A stretch of DNA of 64,000 bases, taken from assembly GCA_965263305.1 (NCBI GenBank), contig OZ253666.1:2728001-2792000 (forward strand), read 5' to 3'. The translations under genes and the position numbers were made by a program. Below, in pieces: positions 24,848 to 34,600 of the stretch (position 1 is the first letter of the stretch; each line of letters begins with the position of its first letter). A model generated the notes under the pieces. It saw only the letters and a program-made list of their open reading frames with translations. It was not told the DNA's origin and did not search any database. This DNA comes from MED-G105 sp965263305 (GTDB lineage: Bacteria > Pseudomonadota > Alphaproteobacteria > Caulobacterales > Parvularculaceae).

Positions 24848-25894
24848 TTACGGACAGGGATTAGGCGTTTCAGCGTGGATTTTATTGATCGCTGTTTCCA
24901 GTTCCTGGGTCCATTTCAAATCGATTGAAGAAAGCGCCGTCTCCAACTGTTCTTCTCCGTTCGCCCCAAAAATATTGGAGGTGACAAATGAGCGTGTCGT
25001 GACGAATTGGAGCGCGAGGGCGGCTGGGGCGATGCCGGCCTCTTTGGCGAGATTGGTGTAGTCGCGGATCGCGTGGGTGGCTGGCGGCGTTTGATAGCGA
25101 TCAAGGCGTCCGAACATTTGACCGCGCGAGCCCGTCGGATTGGCGCCGTCAAGATATTTGCCCGTCAGAACGCCTTGGGCAATCGGCGAATAGGCGAGGA
25201 GCCCAACGTTCTCTTCGATGGCGGCCTCGGCCAGTCCCGTTTCAAAAGCACGATTCAATAGGTTGTAACAATTCTGTATAGAGACCACCCGCGGCAGAGA
25301 CTTTGTTTTGGCTTCTTGTACGAACCGCATAAGGCCCCAGGCCGTCTCGTTGGACAGACCGATATGACGCACCTTGCCTTCTTTGATGAGGTCATCGAGG
25401 GCGCCGAGGGTCTCGTGGAGCGCAACGCCTGACTCTTCAAAATGCTTGTAGCCATATTTCTGGGCCGATCCCCAAAGCTGCACGGAGCGGTCTGGCCAAT
25501 GGAGTTGGTAAAGATCAATGACGTCGGTTTCCAGATTCTTCAGGCTTCGATCGATCGCGCTTTTGATCTGCTCGGACGTAAGGCGCGTCTCTTGTCCGTC
25601 GCGCAGCCACACCATGGGCGAGCGGCCGGCGACCTTCGTGGCGAGGGTGATTTTATCGCGTCGCCCGCGTGACGCCATCCAGCGACCAACGATTCGTTCT
25701 GAGTTCCCTTGGGTCTCCGGTTTTGGAGGGACCGTATAAATCTCGGCGGTGTCGAAAAAATCAACGCCGCGCTCGAAACAGATGTCCATCTGGCGAAAGG
25801 CCTCTTCCTCGCCGATCTGTTCGCCATACATCATCGTGCCGAGACATAGCGGCGATACACTAAGGTCCGTGCGGCCAAGAGGTCTTTTTTCCAT
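24848..25894 (-). CDS. Aldo/keto reductase (Tas-like)
   Basis: 348 residues of the AKR (beta/alpha)8 fold. The catalytic tetrad is D48, Y53, K87 and H132 (GVDFFDTAEIYTVPP, TLATKV, LYQLHWPDR). The insertion after residue 57 (PPKPETQGNSERIVGRW) and overall length match E. coli Tas and related NADPH-dependent reductases. The physiological substrate is unknown. It is convergent with the membrane-protein gene, 11 bp apart. Confidence 0.9.
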   Translation of the reverse strand: MEKRPLGRTDLSVSPLCLGTMMYGEQIGEEEAFRQMDICFERGVDFFDTAEIYTVPPKPETQGNSERIVGRWMASRGRRDKITLATKVAGRSPMVWLRDGQETRLTSEQIKSAIDRSLKNLETDVIDLYQLHWPDRSVQLWGSAQKYGYKHFEESGVALHETLGALDDLIKEGKVRHIGLSNETAWGLMRFVQEAKTKSLPRVVSIQNCYNLLNRAFETGLAEAAIEENVGLLAYSPIAQGVLTGKYLDGANPTGSRGQMFGRLDRYQTPPATHAIRDYTNLAKEAGIAPAALALQFVTTRSFVTSNIFGANGEEQLETALSSIDLKWTQELETAINKIHAETPNPCP

Positions 25895-26060
25895 TGGGGA
25901 AGAATCCTTGTTTTCGCTCGCTAATTCCTGGGAAGAGGCTGGGTGGGGCGTCGAATTATGGCGAAGTACGCGATTTAGGGTAAATGGAAATTAACCAATA
26001 AAAACAATTTATTATCGAAAAAAGTCAATTTCCCGCCTCAATTCCGCCTCATTGCAGCGC

Positions 26061-26159
26061 GATCTTTTGAGGGTAAATTCTGCTGCCGTCAGAAGCCCTC
26101 AACCTTGCACTCTCAATTAGCAAACCCGCAATGCGAACACCATTGCGGGTTTGCTTTTT
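26061..26159 (+). ncRNA. Candidate small RNA or structured leader upstream of rpe
   Basis: Two strong stem-loops lie in a gene-free 361-bp gap. The first pairs TTGAGGG (26067-26073) with CCCTCAA (26096-26102) and contains an inner TTCTG/CAGAA pair. The second is a perfect 13-bp stem ending in a T-run (26121-26159). Such a hairpin plus intrinsic terminator is the form of a short stable RNA, or of a terminated leader. It ends about 100 bp before rpe. No promoter is obvious, and it matches no RNA family that I recognise. Confidence 0.45.
26121..26159 (+). terminator. Rho-independent terminator upstream of rpe
   Basis: CAAACCCGCAATG pairs perfectly with CATTGCGGGTTTG around a 7-base loop, followed by CTTTTT. 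On the plus strand it would end the candidate small RNA. The nearest upstream protein gene is on the other strand, so the terminator does not belong to it. Confidence 0.85.
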
Positions 26160-26255
26160 ATGCTTCCCCGTTCAAAAGGGTCTGGAGTGTTCCTTCCAAC
26201 ATTTCATCTAGCCGGTGATTGCTCGGGCGACGCGCATCACGATAGGACTTCGTTC

Positions 26256-26921
26256 ATGAGCAGCGTTCTGATTGCGCCTTCCATTTTATCCGCCGATTTC
26301 GCTCGCCTTGGCGAGGAGGTTCAGGCTGTCGCGCAAGCGGGCGCCGATTTCATTCATGTCGATGTCATGGACGGTCATTTCGTGCCGAACCTGACCCTTG
26401 GACCAATGATCGTGAAGGCGATCCGGGGCGCCACGGATCTGCCCTTTGACGTCCATTTGATGATCTCGCCCGTGGACGCCTATATCGATGATTTTGTCGC
26501 CGCCGGCGCGACGATCCTGACGGCCCATCCCGAAGCGGGGGCCCATCTTCACCGAACCATTCAGCGCATTCGTCAGGCGGGCGCAAAGCCCGGCGTCGCG
26601 TTGAATCCGGGAACGCCATTGAGCGCCATAGAACCCGTGATCGACGATGTGGGTCTCGTGCTCGTGATGAGCGTGAACCCCGGTTTCGGCGGCCAAGCCT
26701 TCATCGATGGGCAGTTGCGCAAGATCGAGGCGGCCCGGCGGCTGATCGATCAAACCGGGCGCGATATCTTGTTGGAGGTTGACGGAGGGGTGAATGCGAA
26801 AACGGCCGGCGCCGCGATCAGCGCTGGGGCGACTGTGTTGGTCGCTGGCTCGGCGGTCTTCAAGGGAGACGCTGCTGATTACGCCGCAAATATCGCCGCC
26901 CTGCGAGAGAGCAGCCGCTGA
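26256..26921 (+). CDS. rpe: Ribulose-phosphate 3-epimerase
   Basis: 221 residues of the TIM-barrel epimerase that interconverts ribulose-5-P and xylulose-5-P. Motifs: IAPSILSADFARL (6-18), FIHVDVMDGHFVPNLTLGP with metal ligands H34 and D36, PFDVHLMI, VMSVNPGFGGQAFI, and EVDGGVNAKTA. The ATG at 26256 is supported by the conserved N-terminus; an in-frame ATG at 26151 overlaps the terminator and is rejected. The stop overlaps the next start (TGATG), so it forms an operon with the heparinase-like gene. Confidence 0.97.
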   Translation: MSSVLIAPSILSADFARLGEEVQAVAQAGADFIHVDVMDGHFVPNLTLGPMIVKAIRGATDLPFDVHLMISPVDAYIDDFVAAGATILTAHPEAGAHLHRTIQRIRQAGAKPGVALNPGTPLSAIEPVIDDVGLVLVMSVNPGFGGQAFIDGQLRKIEAARRLIDQTGRDILLEVDGGVNAKTAGAAISAGATVLVAGSAVFKGDAADYAANIAALRESSR

Positions 26922-28636
26922 TGTCGTCCGGCGACCGCATTTCGGGCAGGGGCGTTGGGGGCATCGCCCAGCGCGCTTTCGGGAATGCGCAGCGTGCTGT
27001 CGATAATATCCAGCGCGCCTGGGGGGAGTCGCCATTTTACCAGTCGCAGCTCAACGGCCCGACGCCCGACCGTTTTCTAATGGCGCTGAAAAACCCCTAT
27101 GGAACAGCGCACCGAAACGGCGCCGACCTAATGGCTGGAAAATTATCTGTCTACGGCCAATCTCTCGATTGCGAGGGAGAGATCGATCGCGCCTTTGATC
27201 TGGTCGCGCCTGTGGACCCGCTGTTTCGGTATCTGCACGCTTTTGATTTTATGCAGGCCCTCTCCGAGATGGGCGAGGACGGCCGGCGTCAATCTGCGTT
27301 GATGGTGAAGACCTGGCTCAATCGGTTTGAGCGCTGGGATCCAGTGATGTGGGAACCGGGGCTGACGGGTGCTCGGTTGATGTCGTTGTTGTTCTATGGC
27401 CCTGACCTACTGGTCGATGCGGATGTAACCTGGCGCAGTCGATTTTTGTCGTCCATGGCCCGTCAAACCCGTCATTTGGCGTTGTCGGGTCACAAGGCGT
27501 CTGGCGCTTACAACCGCCTATCAAGCCTGTTCGCGCTTTGTTTATCGGCCGCAGCGTTGCCGCGATTGGATGATGCCTTGGAACGCGGCCTTGAAATGTT
27601 GCGCCGTGAATTGCGGGTGCAGCTTCGCCCCGATGGCGGCCATGTTAGTCGGAACCCATCCCGGCAATTGGCGCTCGTCAACCAGATGCAGTTATTGCTC
27701 GGCGCGCTTCAGAAGAGGGGGCTAGAGGCGCCGGGGTTTTTACGCCATCTCACCACCCGCGCCGCATCCTATTTGAGCCTCTTCCGCGTGTCGGATGGCA
27801 AATTGGCGACCTTCAACGGCGGTTATGAAGACGACCCGGCGGCGATCATCAATGCCCTTCGTGACCTCGACGAGACGGAACGGAGTGCGCCCGTCAATTT
27901 CGCCCGACATTCAGGGTTTCAGCGTTTAGAGGGTGGTCGCTCATCGGTAATTGCCGATGTCGGCGCCGCTCCGCAGGCTGGCTCGGCGCCGCGCGTGACG
28001 ACCCGCCACGATGGCGGCGGCGCCTTCCAGTTTTCCGCTGGGCGGCAACGCATCATCGTGAATTGCGGCGCGGGCGAACATCTATCTCGAGATTGGCGTC
28101 TCGCCTTGCGCCAAGCAGCAGCCCATTCGACCCTGGCCCGAGATGCGTCGGATGCGGCGCGCCGTCCTGTGGTGTTTCAAACCACCCATCGCCGGGCGGA
28201 AGACAATCGTGGGCAGCTGCTCGAAATTGAGCGTCAAACCGCCAATAGCGCGATCCGCCATCTTCGCCGCTTATTTCTGACAAGCGGCGGCGATGAAGTG
28301 CGGGGCGAGGATGTGGTCGCCTTCGCGGATCCAACGGAGGCTGCGGCCTGGCGGCTGCGTTTTCATCTTCACCCCAGCGTTCGCGTGTCGTTGGCGCGCG
28401 ATGGCCGCTCGGCAGTTCTGGCCCCGCCCGGAAACGACGGGTGGCGGTTTCGATCGAGCGCCCCGCGGCTCGCGGTCGAAAAAAGCGTCTATTGCGGCGC
28501 GATCGAAGCGCCGCGCGGCGGGACTCAATTGGTGATTTCCCTCGCCGATGTCGCCCAAGCCGACTTGGAACCGCGCGAAAGCGGCGATATCATCGTGAAA
28601 TGGGCTCTAAAGGTGATCGACCTTCGGGAGCGGTAG
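26921..28636 (+). CDS. Heparinase II/III family protein
   Basis: 571 residues. An N-terminal alpha-toroid (about 60-290; WLNRFERWDPVMWEPGLTGARL, SGHKASGAYNRLSSLFALCL) is followed by the heparinase II/III beta-sandwich (HDGGGAFQFSAGRQRIIVNCG near 365-385, STLARDASD, RRLFLTSGGDEVRGED). This gene sits beside rpe and purH in many alphaproteobacteria, yet its substrate is unknown; a role in cell-surface polysaccharide turnover is likely. The start overlaps the rpe stop by one base. Confidence 0.9.
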   Translation: MSSGDRISGRGVGGIAQRAFGNAQRAVDNIQRAWGESPFYQSQLNGPTPDRFLMALKNPYGTAHRNGADLMAGKLSVYGQSLDCEGEIDRAFDLVAPVDPLFRYLHAFDFMQALSEMGEDGRRQSALMVKTWLNRFERWDPVMWEPGLTGARLMSLLFYGPDLLVDADVTWRSRFLSSMARQTRHLALSGHKASGAYNRLSSLFALCLSAAALPRLDDALERGLEMLRRELRVQLRPDGGHVSRNPSRQLALVNQMQLLLGALQKRGLEAPGFLRHLTTRAASYLSLFRVSDGKLATFNGGYEDDPAAIINALRDLDETERSAPVNFARHSGFQRLEGGRSSVIADVGAAPQAGSAPRVTTRHDGGGAFQFSAGRQRIIVNCGAGEHLSRDWRLALRQAAAHSTLARDASDAARRPVVFQTTHRRAEDNRGQLLEIERQTANSAIRHLRRLFLTSGGDEVRGEDVVAFADPTEAAAWRLRFHLHPSVRVSLARDGRSAVLAPPGNDGWRFRSSAPRLAVEKSVYCGAIEAPRGGTQLVISLADVAQADLEPRESGDIIVKWALKVIDLRER

Positions 28637-28700
28637 ATATTGGACGGCGCGTCGTCGGCGCCGTTCATCGAAATCTTGACACCGGGATAAAGAGGGCGTT

Positions 28701-29903
28701 GTGCTGAAGAAGTTGTCGATGTTGCTGAACCCGTCCGCGCGGACGCCGGCCGCAACCGCCGCTTTCACCGATGATGAGCTTGTCAAATTATTGCCCCGTC
28801 CGCCGCGCAAGCTTGATCAGCGCGCGGCGCGAAAGCTGTTGACGGGCAAGCGCGTTTTGATCACCGGCGCGGGGGGAACAATCGGTGGTGAATTGGCGCG
28901 CCAGGCGGCCGCTTTCGATCCATCTTTACTCGCGCTTGTCGATAACGCTGAGTTCAACCTCTACCAAATCGACCTGGAGATGCGCGAAAAGGGACGCGAA
29001 AGCATCCTATATACTTCCCTTACCGATGTTTGTCGGCGGGAGCATTTGGAAAAAGTATTCGAACTTGTGCGCCCGCAGGTCGTGCTCCATGCGGCCGCGT
29101 TTAAGCATGTGCCCATCGTTGAGCAGAACAGATGCGCCGGTGCGCTGACCAACGTGCTCGGGGCGAAAAACGTGTTCGACACCGCAACGGATTATAAGGC
29201 CGACTCGGTCGTCTTTATTTCAACAGACAAAGCGGTGAACCCAACAAGCTTTATGGGGGCGACAAAGCGGATCGCGGAGCTATACGCCCAGGCCTTGGAC
29301 GTCGCTCAGAACGATACGCGTTTTGTCACCGTTCGATTTGGCAATGTTTTGGGATCAACTGGGTCCGTTGCACCGTTGTTCGCCCGGCAAATCGCCAATG
29401 GGGGCCCGGTGACGGTGACCCACCCAGATATCCAACGGTTTTTCATGACAACGCGAGAAGCCGTGCAACTTGTCCTGCAAGCGGCGAGCTTGGAACGCGG
29501 TCAGAACTCCGTAGTGACCCATGACGGCCGCATTTTTGTTCTCGACATGGGCGAGCCGGTAAGGATCCTTGACCTTGCAAAACGCATGATTGAGGCGAGG
29601 GGGCTAGAACCCGGGAAGGACGTAGAGATTCGTTTCTCTGGATTACGACCCGGGGAGAAACTCTTTGAAGAGATCTTTTTAGATACCGATAAATTAATCA
29701 AAACCGGGGCCGACGGCGTTTTGTTGGCGAGCCCCGCGATGATTGATCTGCCTCTCTTGAACCCGCGCCTGACTGATGTCATTGAAAGCGCGGTGGGGGG
29801 CGTGCAGGAAGCATTGGACGAGGCGGTGCATCATCTCGTCCCTGAATTTACGCCCTCAGTTGGGGCAGGTGTCGGCGCAAGTCAGCCAACACCAAAAACC
29901 TGA
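28701..29903 (+). CDS. Nucleotide-sugar 4,6-dehydratase, CapD/FlaA1 family (soluble form)
   Basis: 400 residues from a GTG. The extended SDR has the NAD motif LITGAGGTIGGEL (about 53-65), VVLHAAAFKHVPIVEQN, and the active-site region FISTDKAVNPTSFMGATKR, where Met replaces the usual Tyr as in WbpM/CapD enzymes. The C-terminus has SGLRPGEKLFEEI. It should turn a UDP-GlcNAc-type sugar into a 4-keto-6-deoxy sugar. It lacks the four membrane helices of full-length WbpM, leaving a short 45-residue N-terminal extension. It is placed between the heparinase-like gene and purH. Confidence 0.9.
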   Translation: MLKKLSMLLNPSARTPAATAAFTDDELVKLLPRPPRKLDQRAARKLLTGKRVLITGAGGTIGGELARQAAAFDPSLLALVDNAEFNLYQIDLEMREKGRESILYTSLTDVCRREHLEKVFELVRPQVVLHAAAFKHVPIVEQNRCAGALTNVLGAKNVFDTATDYKADSVVFISTDKAVNPTSFMGATKRIAELYAQALDVAQNDTRFVTVRFGNVLGSTGSVAPLFARQIANGGPVTVTHPDIQRFFMTTREAVQLVLQAASLERGQNSVVTHDGRIFVLDMGEPVRILDLAKRMIEARGLEPGKDVEIRFSGLRPGEKLFEEIFLDTDKLIKTGADGVLLASPAMIDLPLLNPRLTDVIESAVGGVQEALDEAVHHLVPEFTPSVGAGVGASQPTPKT

Positions 29904-30004
29904 CCTTTTGAGCCCGATTATGGGCGACCTTTGAAGCTATTGCTTCTTCTGCATCGGCGCTGCGCTTATCAGCGATAGCGTCCTTATGGAAAACCCTTCT
30001 TGAT

Positions 30005-30027
30005 GCGCCCGTTTTTGCAGCGGGCGC
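30005..30027 (+). promoter_or_regulatory. Hairpin in purH leader
   Basis: GCGCCCG pairs with CGGGCGC around a 9-base loop, with a run AAATTTTT beginning about 8 bp downstream. It could terminate the capD transcript or act as an attenuator before purH, whose start is 26 bp further on. No purine riboswitch is seen. Confidence 0.4.
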
Positions 30028-30053
30028 TCCGGAAATTTTTAGAAAGACCTTCC

Positions 30054-31637
30054 ATGTCGGACATTCTCCCAATTCGCCGGGCTTTACTTTCCGTTTCAGA
30101 TAAAACGGGCATTGAGCCATTTGCCCAGAAACTAGCAGACCAGGGGGCGACCCTCATTTCAACAGGGGGCACGGCGGAGCGTTTGCGCACTGCGGGTCTT
30201 GCGCCGTTGGATGTTGCGGAGGTGACCGGCTATCCGGAGATGATGGATGGGCGGGTTAAAACCCTACACCCGGCTATCCATGGCGGTTTACTGGCCTTGC
30301 GGGACAACCCGGCCCATGCGAGCGCGATGACGGAAAACAATATTGAAGGCATCGACCTCTTGGTGGTTAATCTCTACCCGTTTGAAGAGACCCTTGCGCG
30401 CGGCGCTGAAGAAGAGGTTTGTATCGAGAACATTGATATTGGCGGTCCCGCCATGATCCGGGCGGCGGCGAAAAACTGCGGTCATGTATGTGTTGTTACC
30501 TCGCCAGAGGATTATGAGGGGCTACTCGCCGAGATCGCTGCGGAAGGCGGCATTCGCCTCGCCACGCGAAAACGACTAGCGGCGGCCGCCTATGCGCGAA
30601 CGGCGGCGTATGATGCAGCGATCGCCACGTGGTACGCGGGCGTTGTGGGCGAAGAACATCCGAAGCAAGCCGTATTCGCTGGTCGCCTGCGCCAGTCTTT
30701 GCGGTATGGTGAGAACCCTCATCAGAATGCGGCGTTTTATACCACGACCGAACAACGCGAGGGCGTCGCCACCGCAAAACAACTTCAGGGCAAAGAACTA
30801 TCCTATAACAATCTCAACGATACTGATGCGGCTTTTGAACTCGTCGCTGAGATCGGCGTCGACCAACCGGCTGTTGCGATCATTAAACATGCCAATCCAT
30901 GCGGGGCAGCCTTTGGCGAAAATTTGATTGACGCTTATGAGCGGGCGCTTGCTTGCGACCCGGTATCAGCATTTGGCGGCGTCATTGCCTTGAGCCGACC
31001 CCTTGACGCAGCAACGGCGGAGAAAATTTCGGCCGTTTTCACGGAAGTCATCATCGCACCGGGTGTCGATGAGGACGCACAGATCCTCCTTGCTAAGAAA
31101 AAAAACCTTCGACTTCTCGTGACGAACGGTTTGCCAACCCCGACTGCCCCCGGTCAGTTAGTGCGGCCTGTCGCCGGCGGCTTTTTGTTACAATCCCGGG
31201 ATCATGCGCAGGTCGTAGCGAAAGACGTACGCGTTGTGACAAAGCGCGCGCCGACTGAAAAAGAAATGGACGATTTGTTGTTCGCGTTTCGTGTCGCCAA
31301 GCATGTGAAGTCAAATGCTATCGTCTACGTAAAAGACGGCGCCACCGTAGGGGTTGGCGCTGGCCAAATGAGCCGGATCGACTCCACACGCATCGCGGCG
31401 CGTAAATCGCAAGATGCGGCGGATGCAATGGGTCAAAACGATCCCTTGGTGAAAGGATCGGTTGTTGCATCAGATGCGTTTTTCCCGTTTGCAGATGGAT
31501 TGCTGGCTGCCGCAGAGGCCGGCGCGACCGCCGTTATACAGCCTGGCGGATCAATAAAAGACGAAGATGTGATCGCCGCCGCCGACGAGGCGGGGCTTGC
31601 GATGGTCTTCACCGGTATCAGGCATTTTCGACATTAG
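30054..31637 (+). CDS. purH: Bifunctional AICAR formyltransferase/IMP cyclohydrolase PurH
   Basis: 527 residues, catalysing the last two steps of IMP synthesis. The N-terminal cyclohydrolase domain shows IRRALLSVSDKTGIEPFAQ, LISTGGTAERLR, GRVKTLHPAIHGGLLA and ENIDIGGPAMIRAAAKN. The C-terminal formyltransferase domain shows LRYGENPHQNAAFYT, AIIKHANPCGAA and VGAGQMSRIDS. ATG 30054 matches the family start; an upstream in-frame ATG at 30000 adds residues from the hairpin. It consumes 10-formyl-H4folate. Convergent with gdhB. Confidence 0.97.
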   Translation: MSDILPIRRALLSVSDKTGIEPFAQKLADQGATLISTGGTAERLRTAGLAPLDVAEVTGYPEMMDGRVKTLHPAIHGGLLALRDNPAHASAMTENNIEGIDLLVVNLYPFEETLARGAEEEVCIENIDIGGPAMIRAAAKNCGHVCVVTSPEDYEGLLAEIAAEGGIRLATRKRLAAAAYARTAAYDAAIATWYAGVVGEEHPKQAVFAGRLRQSLRYGENPHQNAAFYTTTEQREGVATAKQLQGKELSYNNLNDTDAAFELVAEIGVDQPAVAIIKHANPCGAAFGENLIDAYERALACDPVSAFGGVIALSRPLDAATAEKISAVFTEVIIAPGVDEDAQILLAKKKNLRLLVTNGLPTPTAPGQLVRPVAGGFLLQSRDHAQVVAKDVRVVTKRAPTEKEMDDLLFAFRVAKHVKSNAIVYVKDGATVGVGAGQMSRIDSTRIAARKSQDAADAMGQNDPLVKGSVVASDAFFPFADGLLAAAEAGATAVIQPGGSIKDEDVIAAADEAGLAMVFTGIRHFRH

Positions 31638-31663
31638 GCGGGGTGCTGACCCGTCATCGAGAG

Positions 31664-34600
31664 TCACTGGCGGCTCGTGCGCTCGGCCAGCTCACCCACC
31701 TTCTTGGTAAAGAGCGATAATCTGCCGATGGTGACCCCGCCGCTGAGGCGCAATTCGCTCGCATATCGTTGGGTCTGAGCGATGGCCATTTCATGGGTTG
31801 CGGACCAATCATCGATCAGCTTGACGATTGTTGCTCGCGAGGCGTCGCTTGGCGCTTTTTCTGCGAATGAAGCCGCGTTGTAGGTCAACTGAGCCTGATA
31901 GACGGAAATCTCTTCCGTTAGTCGGCGGCTCGCCAATCTGTCAAAGTGGTCATCGAACACGGTGCCCCGTGCGGCGTCGCGGGTAGAGGCGAGGTTATAC
32001 CGTTCGCCGATTTCAAAAAATAAAGCTGCAACGATCGGTGTGTCCCATTTAATCGAGGCGGCCAAGTTGACGATATCGAGGGCGAATTCGAGGAATGGCA
32101 TCAACGCCGCTTCCTTTGAGATCTCGGTCGGCGCACCAGCGTCCTCCCATCCCGCGATACGCGCGGAAAGAGAATCTGACGCATCTGGCGATAAAACATC
32201 GGGCACGGCTTTTTTGAGCGTGGTGATCGAGGTCTCGTAGCTCGATAAGAGACCTTTCACGCCGCGTTTCGATAACGTTTGAGACGCTGTTGCATCGCTC
32301 AGTAAACGGTATACTTGTTCTCCGATAAGCTTGGACGCAGCCCGATACAATTTGGTTTGAACCTGCGCTGAAATTTTGTTGTCGAGTGCGTCAACGGACG
32401 CCGCGAAATCGCGGACATTCATAATGCGTCGCGCAGCCTCGTAGGCGAGGGCCATATCCGCGTAACCTGCGCCGGTGGCCTCCACGACGCGCATAGGGAA
32501 GGCGGCGCCGCATGTATCGATTATCTCATTGGCGAGGCGTGTCGCGATGATCTCCCGGCGAAGGCGATGTTGCACCAGGGAATGATTGAATTTTTGCGCC
32601 TTGCTTGGGAAATAGGCGAACAGCTCCGCCTCCAAAGACGGGTCATCGGGGGCGTCGGTGACGACGATTTCGTCGAAGAGATGGAGTTTCGCGTAGGCGA
32701 GGAGAACAGAAAGCTCAGGCCTTGAAAGGCTCCGGCCTTGTTGTTGCAATTTTTCAAGTTGTTTTTCGTTCGGTAGATCCTCGATCGCACGATCAAGGCG
32801 GCCATTCGATTCAAGCCGTGACATGAGACGGGCGTAGGCATTGAGGTCTTCGACCGCCGAATCCTGCATGACGCTGAGCCCGCGGGTTTGGTCATAGTTA
32901 TGCTGCAACACATGGTCTGCAACGTCGTCGGTCATATCCTCCAGGAGAGCGTTCCGGTCCTCCTGTTTCAACTCGCCTTTTTCAATGGCGGTTGACAACA
33001 AGATCTTAATATTTACTTCGTGGTCAGAGGAATCGACGCCGGCGGAGTTGTCAATCGCATCGGTGTTCACTCGCCCGCCAAGATCAGCAAACGCCATGCG
33101 CGCTTTTTGGGTGAGGCCCAGATTGGCGCCTTCGCCGATGACGGCCATGCGCATTTCCTCGGCATTAATGCGCAATGCGTCATTGGCTCGATCGCCAACG
33201 CGCCAGTTCTCCTCTGACGTCGCTTTGAAATAAGTGCCGATACCGCCGAGCCAGAAGAGCTCAGTCTGCGCCTTTAAAATACCCTTCATAATATCGGTCG
33301 GTGTTGCCGATTTTGCGTCAATCTCTAAGAGAGATTGCATCTCCCCAGAGAGAGGAATGGACTTTGCGCTTCGCGAGAATACGCCGCCACCGGATGAAAT
33401 GAGGGATTTATCATAATCCTGCCACGAGGAACGCGGCAGGTCGAATAGTCTCTTGCGTTCTTCCCACGAACGAGCGGGATCGGGATTGGGATCGATGAAG
33501 ATATCCCGGTGATCAAACGCGGCGATGAGGCAGGTCTGTTTGGATAGCAGCATGCCATTGCCAAAAACATCGCCCGACATATCGCCGACGCCCGCTGTGG
33601 TGAACGGCTCTTCCTGGATATCCTTGCCCATTTCGCGAAAATGGCGTTTCACCGCTTCCCATGCACCGCGCGCGGTAATGCCCATCACCTTGTGATCGTA
33701 GCCCGCCGACCCTCCAGAGGCGAATGCATCGCCTAACCAAAAACTATACTCCGCCGCCAATGCGTTTGCGGTGTCGGAGAACGTCGCCGTGCCCTTATCG
33801 GCGGCGACAACGAGATAGGGGTCATCCTCATCCCAACGTACAACGGCAGGGGGCGGCGTCGTTTTTCCGTCCACGATATTGTCGGTGACATCGAGGAGAG
33901 ACCGAATGAACTCTTGGTACGCCCCGCGCCCTTCTTCAAAAATCGCGGCGCGATCGCCGTCGACGGGCAGGTTTTTAGGGAAGAATCCTCCCTTTGAACC
34001 GGTCGGCACGATAACGGCGTTTTTCACACGCTGGGCTTTGACAAGGCCTAAAACTTCTGTGCGAAAATCATCGCGGCGATCCGACCAGCGAAGCCCGCCG
34101 CGCGCGATAGGCCCAAACCGCAGATGCACCCCATCAACCCGGGGACCAGAGACGAAAATCTCACGGAAGGGTTTAGGGTCAGGGATCTCGGTCAACTGTT
34201 GGCTGTCGATTTTAAAAGCGAGGCAGGCCTTCGAACCGCCGTCGGGCGTTGTTTGATAGTAATTCGTTCGGGTGACCGCTTTGAAGAAATTGACAAAGCG
34301 ACGAACGACGCGGTCTTCATCTAACCGTTGAACGTTTTCCAAGAGGGATAAAATTCGCGCTTCGCAAGCATCAACTTCCTTGGCGCGCGCATCGAGGTTG
34401 GCGGGGCCGGCGGGATTGAAGCGGGCGTGGAACAACTGCGCCAGCGCATAGGCGACATCGGGGTTATTCACCAACGCCTCTTCGATACTGCGCTGGGAGG
34501 CCGCAAAGCCTGTTTGCATGTTGTATTTTGCGGCTGACCGCATCAGCCAGGCTTCGCGGCAAGTTAACCCAGCGGAGACAACAAGGGCGTTGAAGCCATC

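Noticed and set aside
26151..26255. N-terminal extension of rpe from the ATG at 26151
   Set aside because: The extension starts in the terminator T-run and encodes residues not seen in the family; the conserved start is at 26256.
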